Source of the DNA: Myxococcales bacterium
Lineage (GTDB): Bacteria; Myxococcota_A; UBA796; GCA-2862545
Length of the DNA: 64,000 nt
NCBI GenBank assembly: GCA_019634415.1
Contig: JAHQVJ010000005.1
Location: 1-64,000, forward strand
Reading direction: 5' to 3'
Part shown: one piece after another, positions 37,333 to 45,391 of the stretch
How the letters are laid out: the number at the start of each line of letters is the position of its first letter
How positions within the stretch are numbered: position 1 is the stretch's first letter
Notes under the pieces: model-generated
Database searches by the model: none
What the model was told of the DNA's origin: nothing
What the model saw: only the letters and a program-made list of their open reading frames with translations
Made by a program: the position numbers and the translations under genes

Positions 37333-38143
37333 GTCGCTGCTCATGGACGGGCTCGTGGTCCGCGCCCGGGATCGCGATCTGGTGCACGGGGTCAGCCTCC
37401 AGGTGCGTCGGGGCGAGCTGACGGGCCTCGTGGGGGCCTCCGGCTCGGGCAAGACGCTCACCTGCCGCAGCCTGCTCGGGCTGGTGGACGTGCACCCAGG
37501 CGTGGTGGACGGCGAGCTGACCATCCCCACCCCCGAAGGACCAGCCCACCCGTATCGCAGCTGCCTGGGCGCCCCACGACGCGTCCGCGACCGTGCCTTC
37601 CGCGGGATCCGAGGTCGGGTGGTGGGCTACCTGCGCCAGAACGCCCCAGCCACGCTCGATCCCCTGCTGGCCGTGGGCCGCCAGGTGTCGGCGGCTGCAG
37701 CGCTGGCCGCTGCAGAGGGGGGCGATCGCAGCCGAGATCCCATCCAGTGGATGGTCCAGGCCGGATTCCCCGAGGAAGACGCCGCCGCGGTGAGCCACCT
37801 GTTTCCGCACGAGCTGTCCGGAGGCATGGCTCAGCGGGTGGCGATCGCTCAGCTGCTCGCACGGGGAAGCACCTTCGTGGTCGCCGACGAGCCCATGACC
37901 GGGCTGGACGCCACCTTGCAGCGTCGGCTCGTGAAGGGGCTGCGCCGCCACGCCGACAACGGTCTCGGCGTCCTGGTGGTCACCCACGACCTGCGGCTGC
38001 TCCGCGGCGTCGTCGACATCGTGCACCTGATGGACGCCGGCCGCATCGTGGAGACCTGGACCCGCGAGCAGTTCGAGCGAGGCGAGCCCGACACCGACGC
38101 CGGCCGCCGACTGATCACCGCATCCCGCAGGAGGGCCTGGTGA
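37325..38143 (+). CDS. ABC transporter ATP-binding protein, DppD type
   Basis: A 272-residue ATPase: GASGSGKT Walker A near residue 37, LSGGMAQRV signature, FVVADEPMTGLD Walker B, and VTHD switch. It is shorter than DppD (about 330) and lacks most of the C-terminal peptide-transporter tail. It and the next gene form the ATPase pair of the operon; the two are separate genes, unlike the fused ATPase at 10350. ATG at 37325; the stop overlaps the next GTG. Confidence 0.9.
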   Translation: MVESLLMDGLVVRARDRDLVHGVSLQVRRGELTGLVGASGSGKTLTCRSLLGLVDVHPGVVDGELTIPTPEGPAHPYRSCLGAPRRVRDRAFRGIRGRVVGYLRQNAPATLDPLLAVGRQVSAAAALAAAEGGDRSRDPIQWMVQAGFPEEDAAAVSHLFPHELSGGMAQRVAIAQLLARGSTFVVADEPMTGLDATLQRRLVKGLRRHADNGLGVLVVTHDLRLLRGVVDIVHLMDAGRIVETWTREQFERGEPDTDAGRRLITASRRRAW

Positions 38144-38937
38144 CCACCCCGACCTGGCGTGTCCGAGACCTCGAGAAGGCCTTCCGGGTGGGCACCTGGC
38201 CCTTCCGCACCGATCGCGTGGCGCTGCACGGCGTGGGGATCGAGGTGGCCCGGGGGGAGCGCGTCGGCTTGGTCGGGGGATCGGGCAGCGGGAAGTCCAC
38301 GCTGGTGCGCTGTGGCCTCGGGCTGATCCGCCCCGACGCAGGCGAGATCGAGCTGCTCGGCAGCTCCACGCACGGCTGGAGCGCCGCGCGCTGGCGGCGA
38401 GCTCGGCGGACGGTGCAGGTGCTGTTCCAGGACCCGCGGGCGATGCTGCACCCCGACGTTCCCGTGGGAGCGCTCCTTGCCGACAGCGCAGCCCTGCACC
38501 GGCCCGAGGAGCGCCCCCGCGACGTCGCTCGGCAGGCCCTCACGGAGGTGGGTCTCGGAGAGCGCTACGACGCTTTGCCCCGCGAGCTGTCGGGTGGGGA
38601 GCAGAGGCGGGTGGGAATCGCCCGCGTGTTGCTCGCTCGGCCCGAGCTGTTGGTGGCCGACGAACCCACCTCGGGACTCGATGCCGCCGTGCGGGCGTCC
38701 ATGGTGGAGCTCCTCCTACAGCGGGTCGGTTCCGACTGTTCCGTGGTACTGGTCAGTCACGATCTGTCCACCGTGGCGCAGGTGTGCGATCGTGTCGTGG
38801 TTATGCACAAAGGACGCGTGGTAGACCGGTTCTCCACCACACAGCTGCGCGAGTCAGGGTGGCACCCGAGCCACGCGTCCACCCGGGCGCTGCTGGAAGC
38901 CGCTGGCTGGACCGGCCGCAAGGCCGCGGAGGCGTGA
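38140..38937 (+). CDS. ABC transporter ATP-binding protein, DppF type
   Basis: A 265-residue ATPase: GGSGSGKST Walker A, LSGGEQRRV signature, LLVADEPTSGLD Walker B and VSHD. LFQDPRAMLHP matches the DppF Q-loop (usually FQDPxxSLNP). It completes the importer with the four preceding genes. GTG start overlapping the DppD-type stop (GTGA); its own stop shares one base with the next start (TGATG). Confidence 0.9.
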   Translation: MTTPTWRVRDLEKAFRVGTWPFRTDRVALHGVGIEVARGERVGLVGGSGSGKSTLVRCGLGLIRPDAGEIELLGSSTHGWSAARWRRARRTVQVLFQDPRAMLHPDVPVGALLADSAALHRPEERPRDVARQALTEVGLGERYDALPRELSGGEQRRVGIARVLLARPELLVADEPTSGLDAAVRASMVELLLQRVGSDCSVVLVSHDLSTVAQVCDRVVVMHKGRVVDRFSTTQLRESGWHPSHASTRALLEAAGWTGRKAAEA

Positions 38938-40196
38938 TGATCACTTGGTTGTTCACCGTGGCCATGGCCAGCGACACCGACCCCCAGAGCCACGTGGACC
39001 AGGCACGCTTCTTCATGCGCCAGGGATGGAACGAAGACGCCGCCGCCGAGCTGGAGCAGGCCCTTCGGACCGAGGCCGGCGCCACCAACCCCGAGGTGTG
39101 GTTCCTGCTGTCGAAGGTGCGCTACGAGCTGTGCGACCTCGACGGCGCGGAGCAAGCCGCCGAGAAGGCGCGGGAGAACAGCGCCGATCCGCAGGAGTTC
39201 TCGCAGACCCACGACCTGCTGGCGTTCTTCCGCGAGCAGTTCGGCCGGGTGGAGCTGACGTCGGACAAGCAAGGGACCAAGCTTCAGATCGAGCTGAGCC
39301 TCGAGAGTACCCTGCTCGATCCCGACCTCAAGAACTACATCAACCGCATGCTCGTGCGGCTCGAGAAGGAGCCCGTCACCCTGCCCCACACCCTGGGGCT
39401 GCCCACGGCCAGCTACCTCATCAACGACCAGTTCGTGCAGGTGGACGCCGGGCAGACCCATGCCCTGGCACTGGTGAAGAAGAACAAGGGCTCCAAGGGC
39501 ACCAAAGGCGGCAACCGAAGGCGCTCGCGCGACACCGCTCCCGATCGAGCCCGCGACAAGCCGCCCAAGGCGCCCAAGCAGGGTCGCATCGCGCCCCAGC
39601 CCGCCCAGATCAGCACGGAGCTGGAGATCGGGGCAGGCACCACCGCCTGGATGGGCACCAACCTCCCTGCAGCGCCCGCGTCGGAGCTGTCGATCAACGT
39701 GCCCGTGGGTCCGCTGCTCATCTCGCCGCTGGTGGTCTGGTCTCCGCAGCCCTACCGCGATCAGCTCGACGAGGCGCGAGTCTCCGCCTCGGGGGTCTTT
39801 GCCGGCGTCCGCGCGGGCGTGCCCCTGCAGATCGTCGGCCCGCTCATGGTGCGACCGGCTCTGGTGGGCCGCGCTGGACTGGTGCCAGGCCTCGAGGTGG
39901 GCTGCCAGCAGGGCGAGGACGCGCCCTGGTCGTGCGCCCGCACCACCGATCCCCAGGCTCACTACGTCTACACCACCGCCACGGCAGGATCCGTCGGCGC
40001 CGACGTGGGCGCCTTCTACGCTGCGGATCAGCCCTGGTCCGTGGGGCTGCGGGTGGCGGCCGACGTCGGCTTCGGCCGGCTGCCCTCGGCCGCCTCGGCC
40101 CTGTCCGCCGACGGCGCCGTCGACTTCGTGGTGCCGTCGCCAGGCTGGTCGGCACCATCGCTGCGCGCGCTGCTCGCCTTCGCCTACGACCTATAG
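38937..40196 (+). CDS. Exported TPR protein with basic linker and beta-rich end
   Basis: A 419-residue protein, last gene of the nine-gene operon. A short hydrophobic start (MITWLFTVAMA) looks like a signal peptide. Residues about 15-80 are TPR-like (HVDQARFFMRQGWNEDAAAE). A Lys/Arg-rich linker lies at about 180-220, and the last 200 residues alternate small hydrophobic and Gly residues like an outer-membrane beta-barrel or its partner. Its role in the operon may be to link the transporter to the outer membrane (inference). The ATG at 38937 overlaps the previous stop by one base. Confidence 0.8.
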   Translation: MITWLFTVAMASDTDPQSHVDQARFFMRQGWNEDAAAELEQALRTEAGATNPEVWFLLSKVRYELCDLDGAEQAAEKARENSADPQEFSQTHDLLAFFREQFGRVELTSDKQGTKLQIELSLESTLLDPDLKNYINRMLVRLEKEPVTLPHTLGLPTASYLINDQFVQVDAGQTHALALVKKNKGSKGTKGGNRRRSRDTAPDRARDKPPKAPKQGRIAPQPAQISTELEIGAGTTAWMGTNLPAAPASELSINVPVGPLLISPLVVWSPQPYRDQLDEARVSASGVFAGVRAGVPLQIVGPLMVRPALVGRAGLVPGLEVGCQQGEDAPWSCARTTDPQAHYVYTTATAGSVGADVGAFYAADQPWSVGLRVAADVGFGRLPSAASALSADGAVDFVVPSPGWSAPSLRALLAFAYDL

Positions 40197-41276
40197 GGGC
40201 AGGTCCGCGCCGAGCTCCACGCCCGTGGCGATCGCCGTGCGCACGAACTCGCCCTTCGGATCCACGAACTTCTGGGCCACGGCGTCGCGAATGGCCACGC
40301 TCCCGATCTCTCCGTTCCGGAGGCACACCAGGTGACCCCAGCGCTCCTGGACCACCAGATCCACCGCTCCCACCCCGAACCGGGTGGCCAGCAGCCGATC
40401 GAACGGGGCCGGGCTGCCTCCGCGCTGCAAGTGCCCCAGCACGCAGGCCCGCATCTCCGCTTGGATCCGACCCTCCAGCTGGGCCATGACGATGGCCGCA
40501 GCGCCCCGTCCCTGACGGATCCGCTGCTTTCGGGTCGCCGGATCCGTCGGCGCCCCCTTCGGCAGCGCGCCCTCCGCCACCACCACGATGGAGAACGGTC
40601 GGCCCTTGGCCCGGCGGGCGAGGATCTTGGCAGCCACGCGATCGGGGTCGTAGGGGATCTCGGGGATCAGGATCACGTCCGCCCCTCCCGAGATCCCCGC
40701 GTGCAGCGCGATGTGCCCAGCGTCTCGCCCCATCACCTCCAGCACGAGCACCCGGTCGTGGGACTCGGCCGTGGTGTGCAGTCGATCCAGCGCCTCGGTC
40801 GCCACGGCCACGGCACTGGTGAACCCGAAGGTCAGATCCGTGTTGGACAGGTCGTTGTCGATGGTCTTCGGCACCCCCACGACCGGAATCCCCAGCTCGT
40901 CCATCAGCCTCAGTCCGATGGCCTGTGTGCCGTCTCCACCCACCACCACGATGCCTTCGAGGCCAAGCTCCTCGGCACCTCCCTTGAGATCCAGGGATCG
41001 ATCCACGCGCCCGCCGTCCGCGGTGGACAGCGCGAAGGGATCTCCGCGATTGGTGGTGCCGAGCATGGTGCCCCCTCGCTGCAGCAGCCCCTGACAGTCT
41101 CGCGGCGTCAGCGAGCGAACCCGGAGGGGTCGGTCGAGCAGTCCGTTGAAGCAATCCTCGATCCCGAGGATGTCCCAGCCGAGCCGGCCGCCTCCGTACT
41201 TGACGAAGGCCCGAATCACGGCGTTGAGCCCAGGTGCATCCCCGCCACCCGTGCAGATCCCAATGCGTCGCGTCAC
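40191..41276 (-). CDS. pfkA: 6-phosphofructokinase
   Basis: A 361-residue phosphofructokinase, which phosphorylates fructose 6-phosphate in glycolysis. Motifs: RIGICTGGGDAPGLN, VVGGDGTQ, PKTIDNDL, EVMGRDAGHIAL, GADVILIPE, LGHLQRGGSP. Gly in GGDGT is typical of ATP users, while Lys in PKTIDND is typical of pyrophosphate users; this mixed pair is known from some ATP enzymes. I prefer the GTG at 41276, with GGGAGG four bases upstream, over the ATG at 41306, which lacks one. The stop codons of this gene and the convergent gene lie side by side as CTATAG. Confidence 0.93.
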   Translation of the reverse strand: MTRRIGICTGGGDAPGLNAVIRAFVKYGGGRLGWDILGIEDCFNGLLDRPLRVRSLTPRDCQGLLQRGGTMLGTTNRGDPFALSTADGGRVDRSLDLKGGAEELGLEGIVVVGGDGTQAIGLRLMDELGIPVVGVPKTIDNDLSNTDLTFGFTSAVAVATEALDRLHTTAESHDRVLVLEVMGRDAGHIALHAGISGGADVILIPEIPYDPDRVAAKILARRAKGRPFSIVVVAEGALPKGAPTDPATRKQRIRQGRGAAAIVMAQLEGRIQAEMRACVLGHLQRGGSPAPFDRLLATRFGVGAVDLVVQERWGHLVCLRNGEIGSVAIRDAVAQKFVDPKGEFVRTAIATGVELGADLPL

Positions 41277-41359
41277 GCGTCCTCCCGATGGTGTCCTATC
41301 GGTCATTGGCTTCCGTTTCCCCGTCCGAGGCGGTACGATGAAGTAGTGGAGGGTCGTGT

Positions 41360-42076
41360 TTGCGCGCGTTGTTCCTGATCATCTCGATCATGACCACAAC
41401 GGCATGTGCCGCGAGGGTGCACCTGTCCATCCCCGCGAGTCCAGCGGTCGTCCTGCCCGAGCGCGCGGTGTCGGTGGTTGCGCGCGACCGGGGCTGTCAA
41501 TCCGTGGCCGACACCCTGGTGGCCGCGCTGCGGGAGTCCGACTCGCTGCACGTGCTCCCCACGGCCAAGACACGCCTCGAGGTCTTCGGGTGCGGCGATG
41601 ATCAGTCCTGGACACTGCAGGAGATCGTTCGATCCGACGAGCAGCGCGTGCGGCGCCGCACCCTGGTGGCCGCCCGCGCCCACGCGGTGGTGGCAGTGAC
41701 CCACCATGGCCGAGTGCTCGCCCACCTGCTGGGGGCAGGCAGAGCGCACTACGACTCGTCGTGGCAACCCACGCGGTGGTTGTCGATCCGCAACACGGCC
41801 CGCCGACACGCCACCCACGACCTGGTGGACGACCTCGAGACGCAGCTCGATCCGATGCCCACCTTCGTGCAGCGCCGGGTCTACCCCAACGCCGCCGAAG
41901 GCAGCGCCAGAGCCTTGACCACCCGTGCGGTTCGGGCGGAGCAGTCCGGAGACGTGCTGGAGGCGCTGCGCTGGGCCCGGGCCGCCTGGGAGCGCCAGCC
42001 CACCACCCGCACGGCGGGCTACGTCGTCGAGCTGCGACGGCGTGTGCCCTCGGCCCCCATGGCCTCGAGCGAGTAG
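41360..42076 (+). CDS. Small lipoprotein, 238 aa
   Basis: An exported protein with a short hydrophobic start and a lipobox-like TTAC (Cys16). The mature part is alpha/beta with several His and Arg residues and a helical, TPR-like end. TTG start at 41360, with GGAGGG six bases upstream; no ATG or GTG in this frame has a better site. It is divergent from pfkA (83 bases) and 68 bases from the metallo-beta-lactamase-fold gene. Family not recognised. Confidence 0.72.
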   Translation: MRALFLIISIMTTTACAARVHLSIPASPAVVLPERAVSVVARDRGCQSVADTLVAALRESDSLHVLPTAKTRLEVFGCGDDQSWTLQEIVRSDEQRVRRRTLVAARAHAVVAVTHHGRVLAHLLGAGRAHYDSSWQPTRWLSIRNTARRHATHDLVDDLETQLDPMPTFVQRRVYPNAAEGSARALTTRAVRAEQSGDVLEALRWARAAWERQPTTRTAGYVVELRRRVPSAPMASSE

Positions 42077-42144
42077 CAGACAGCCTGATTCGGTCCGCCT
42101 CCCGCGATAGACTCTCGCCTCCCACCCAGGTCTGCCCTCTCCCC

Positions 42145-43068
42145 ATGGACCTCCTCTTCCACCACGACGTCGTGGTCTCCACCCTGGCGTCGGGATCCCG
42201 CGGCAACTGTACCTATATCGGCACCCCCCAGCGGGGCGTGCTGGTGGACTGTGGCTTGTCCACCAAGCAGGTGCTTCGTCGGATGGAGGAGGTGGGGCTC
42301 GGCAAGGCGCGGATCGAGGCCGTGCTCATCACCCACGAGCACGCCGACCACGTAGGGGCAGCGCGCATCCTCGACGACCGACTCCTCAAGCGCCAGAACG
42401 AGCGGATCCCCTTCTTCATGACCGCGGGCACGAAGCGAGGCGTGAACCCTCGCTGCATGCCCAAGCGGGTGGAGCGGATCACCTCGGGGCAGGCCCTGTC
42501 CGTCGCCGGGTTCGACGTGGAGCCCTACCGGGTGCCCCACGACACCGGCGATCCCGTGGCGTTCCTGGTGAGCCACCAGCGGGTGAACGTGTGCGTCGTC
42601 ACCGATCTGGGCCGCTCCACGCGCCTGGTCGAGCGCCAGCTGTCCCGCTGCGACATCGCCGTGATCGAGTTCAACCACGACCTCGAGATGCTGCTGGACG
42701 GCCCGTATCCGTGGTCCCTCAAGCAGCGGGTGCGAGGGGGGCACGGTCACCTCTCCAACGCACAGGCCGAGGCACTGGTGGCTGCGGGGGCGTCCGACCG
42801 CCTGCGCCACCTCGTGCTGGCCCACCTGTCGGAAGACAACAACCTGCCCGAGCGTGCGCTGGAGGCGGCCGAGCGGGGGCTGAACCAAGCCGGTGTGAGC
42901 GGCGTCGAGGTTCGAGTGGCCAGCCAACAGCTGCCCCTGACGCCCATGCGCGTGGGCACACCGGCCACCTTCCGGCCCGCCACCAAGCCCCGCAGGCGCA
43001 CTGCCTCCACCCGCTCTCGCCCTGCCACGCCACCCACCCAGCAGCTCTCGCTGTTCTCCGCGGGCTGA
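42145..43068 (+). CDS. MBL-fold hydrolase, YycJ/WalJ-like
   Basis: A 307-residue metallo-beta-lactamase-fold protein. THEHADHVG (about 63-71) is the HxHxDH zinc motif. The N-terminal LASGSRGNCTYI and LVDCGLSTKQVLRRM are typical of the YycJ/WalJ group, linked to DNA or RNA processing and nuclease-like activity. GHGHLSNAQAEAL and LAHLSEDNN are the later metal and substrate motifs. The last 40 residues are Thr/Arg/Pro-rich and end QQLSLFSAG, which resembles a beta-clamp-binding (QxxLxLF-like) tail. Start ATG 42145; the upstream frame is a shadow. Confidence 0.87.
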   Translation: MDLLFHHDVVVSTLASGSRGNCTYIGTPQRGVLVDCGLSTKQVLRRMEEVGLGKARIEAVLITHEHADHVGAARILDDRLLKRQNERIPFFMTAGTKRGVNPRCMPKRVERITSGQALSVAGFDVEPYRVPHDTGDPVAFLVSHQRVNVCVVTDLGRSTRLVERQLSRCDIAVIEFNHDLEMLLDGPYPWSLKQRVRGGHGHLSNAQAEALVAAGASDRLRHLVLAHLSEDNNLPERALEAAERGLNQAGVSGVEVRVASQQLPLTPMRVGTPATFRPATKPRRRTASTRSRPATPPTQQLSLFSAG

Positions 43069-43083
43069 CGGTGAGGTGAGCCC

Positions 43084-44502
43084 GTGGACGGCAAGCAGGC
43101 CCAGTACGAGGTGTTCGCGGTGCTCTGGGCGATCTGCCTGCTGTTCGATCTGTCCAACCGAGGGATGGTGGCCGGACCGGCGCAGGTGCTCGCCACCGGC
43201 AGTGCACTGGCGGTGCTGCTCAGGCCGCGTCTCACAGCGTTGTTGGCCCTCGCCTCGCTGGCGACCTTGCTCAACCTGGCCACGCGAGACACGCCGTTCC
43301 TGTTCGTGCACTGGTACTTCGATGCCTTGGTGTCGCTGACGCTACTCGGAGCGTGGCTCACCTGCGGCCTTCGTCACCGCGGTCCGGCGGTCTCGGGTGC
43401 GCAGCTCCTCGACGCCGCAGGCCCACCGCTGCGCGTGATGGTGCTGCTCGCCGTGGGCTTCGCCGGCTTCGCCAAGCTCAACGCGACCTACCTCGACGTC
43501 GATCGATCGTGCGGCTCCGCCCTGTACCTGTCTCAAGCCGGCTTCTTGATCAGCGCACGATGGGCGCGCTGGGTGGCCATCGTGCTGTCGCTTCTGGCGG
43601 AGCTGGCCGTTCCCCTGATGGTGCTGTCGCGCCGCCTGCGACCGGCCGGCATGGTGCTGGCCACGGGCTTCTTCTTCCTGCTGAGCATCAACCCCATCGG
43701 CAACCTGTACGAGTTCGCCTGTCCCATGCTGGCGCTGCTCACCCTGTTCACGGCTCCGGCCACCACCGCAGCCGCGCGCGACCGGATCACCGCGCGAATC
43801 GGCGAGCGGGTACCCCTGGCGTGGCTCGGTCGCAGCGCCGCCGTGGTGTGGGTAGTGGCGATGGCGTTGTCGCGGGGCACCTGGGGATGGCAGGGACGAG
43901 CCTGGTCGTGCGAGGTCCTGGTGTGCCTCGGGCTTCCCCTGCTGCTGGCGGCCTACCTGTGGCACCGCGTTCCGTCGCCACAGCGTCCCACGGGGCTGGC
44001 GCTGCTCCGCGGCGGAGCTGCGGTGGCTTGGGTGCTGCCGCTCGTGATGTGGACCAACGAGATCAGCCCCTACCTGGGGTACCCCCACCAGCCCACGTTC
44101 ACCATGGCCTCCGATCTACGGATGATGCGGTCCAGGAGCAATCACCTGCTGCTTCGCGCGCCCGTGCTGCCCCACAACGCTCCCGTGGTCATCACCCAGA
44201 GCAACGATCGCTTCCTGCGCGCCGTGAAGCAGGAAGACGCGCGCTTGAACTGGCTCGCGCTCCGCTGGTGGCTATCGGGCCGACCCAACGCGGTGGTTCG
44301 TGGTCGGGTGGACGGACAGCCCTTCGAGGTCTTGCACGCAGGCACCGATCCGAGGTTCTCCGATCCCCCCTGGACGGATCGAGCACGACAGCGAAGCTGG
44401 CTCACCCGTGCCTTGAGCAACACCGAGCAACCCCCGGACGTGCGCTGCGGGCACTGGTCCCACCACACCGTCGCCCCCTTCAACCCCGACACACCTCGAT
44501 AG
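43084..44502 (+). CDS. HTTM-like multi-helix membrane protein
   Basis: A 472-residue inner-membrane protein with about ten helices and a soluble C-terminal part of about 120 residues. FAGFAKLNATYLD followed by a Cys is the pattern of HTTM proteins, a family related to vitamin-K-dependent carboxylase membrane domains; function in bacteria is unknown. GTG start with GAGGTGA upstream, 15 bases after the MBL gene, so co-transcription is likely. Its last 23 bases overlap the convergent FHA gene. Confidence 0.8.
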   Translation: MDGKQAQYEVFAVLWAICLLFDLSNRGMVAGPAQVLATGSALAVLLRPRLTALLALASLATLLNLATRDTPFLFVHWYFDALVSLTLLGAWLTCGLRHRGPAVSGAQLLDAAGPPLRVMVLLAVGFAGFAKLNATYLDVDRSCGSALYLSQAGFLISARWARWVAIVLSLLAELAVPLMVLSRRLRPAGMVLATGFFFLLSINPIGNLYEFACPMLALLTLFTAPATTAAARDRITARIGERVPLAWLGRSAAVVWVVAMALSRGTWGWQGRAWSCEVLVCLGLPLLLAAYLWHRVPSPQRPTGLALLRGGAAVAWVLPLVMWTNEISPYLGYPHQPTFTMASDLRMMRSRSNHLLLRAPVLPHNAPVVITQSNDRFLRAVKQEDARLNWLALRWWLSGRPNAVVRGRVDGQPFEVLHAGTDPRFSDPPWTDRARQRSWLTRALSNTEQPPDVRCGHWSHHTVAPFNPDTPR

Positions 44503-45391
44503 CGTCGATCCCCATGCGGATCTGGTTGGTGCTCGCACGGCGCTCCACCACCGCGGCCGCGCCGAGGATCCCAGCGGCCTGGAGCTGCTGACGCGCGCGG
44601 TAGACGTAGACCTTGAGCACCTCGGGGGTGATGGCGAGGCCCCGAGCCAGCTCGTCGGCGTAGCGCCAGCCTCGACTGTCCTGCCCCACTCCGGCCTCGA
44701 GATCTTCGAGACGAGCCCGGCCCAGCGTGGCCAGCAGGTAGGTGTGCACTCGGCCCCCGAGATCGATGACCCCCAGCGGGCTTCGGGCCTCCCAGCGCGC
44801 ATGCTCCTCGTCGCTGCTCACCGTGAATCGCAGCGTCACCGAGTCCAGGCTCGCCGTGCCCGCAGCCGTGGCAGGCAGCGCCGCCGGCAGCCGCAGCTCC
44901 CACACCGCGCCCAGCAGCTCGATCCGCTCGCCGTGCCCCACCACGCGCTCGCCCCCGTCCGCCTCCAGCACCCAGGCGCCGTCGTGGCGCTGGACCACCG
45001 TGGCCGTGGGGTGCTCGGCATCCGGCAACGCCAGCAGCTGTCCATCGGCCTCGACCAGCGCGCCCGTGGCGAGCTGGACCGCACACGCCGTGGGCGGCGC
45101 CGCATCGACCAGCACCCAGGTGCGCGCCGAGAGCCCGAAGCACAGCGGCGTGTCTGGCGGGAGCGGTGTGGCGCTTCCCGGCAGCAGCTGCCGTCCCCCC
45201 AAGCGCGTGCCGTTGCGGCTGCCCAGATCACGCACCGTCCACCGCCCGTCACTCCAGGCGATCACGGCGTGCTCCGCCGACACGCTCGCGTCGGTGAGGC
45301 GTAGATCACTCGCAGCACTTCGCCCCACCAGGGTCCGCGGCAGCAGCGCCACCGGCCCCTCGCCGTCGTCGTCACAGCTCAGGGTTCCCAT
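44480..45391 (-). CDS. FHA-domain regulator with winged-helix end
   Basis: A 303-residue cytoplasmic protein. An FHA domain fills about residues 15-90: LVGRSAASDLRL, SVSAEHAVI and DLGSRNGTRLGG, which binds phosphothreonine. The middle is beta-rich. The last 90 residues (WRYADELARGLAITPEVLKVYVYRARQQL) look like a winged-helix domain of the type often seen in myxobacterial FHA regulators. It is the last gene of the operon, with its start 13 bases inside the kinase gene, so it is very likely the kinase's phospho-partner. Confidence 0.86.
   Translation of the reverse strand: MGTLSCDDDGEGPVALLPRTLVGRSAASDLRLTDASVSAEHAVIAWSDGRWTVRDLGSRNGTRLGGRQLLPGSATPLPPDTPLCFGLSARTWVLVDAAPPTACAVQLATGALVEADGQLLALPDAEHPTATVVQRHDGAWVLEADGGERVVGHGERIELLGAVWELRLPAALPATAAGTASLDSVTLRFTVSSDEEHARWEARSPLGVIDLGGRVHTYLLATLGRARLEDLEAGVGQDSRGWRYADELARGLAITPEVLKVYVYRARQQLQAAGILGAAAVVERRASTNQIRMGIDAIEVCRG

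Noticed and set aside
36379..37530. Minus-strand frame across the two permease genes
   Set aside because: Shadow with Ala/Arg/Gly-rich low-complexity protein; the permease reading has conserved motifs.
40191..40196. CTATAG palindrome at the junction of two convergent genes
   Set aside because: It arises from two adjacent TAG stop codons, not from a functional site.
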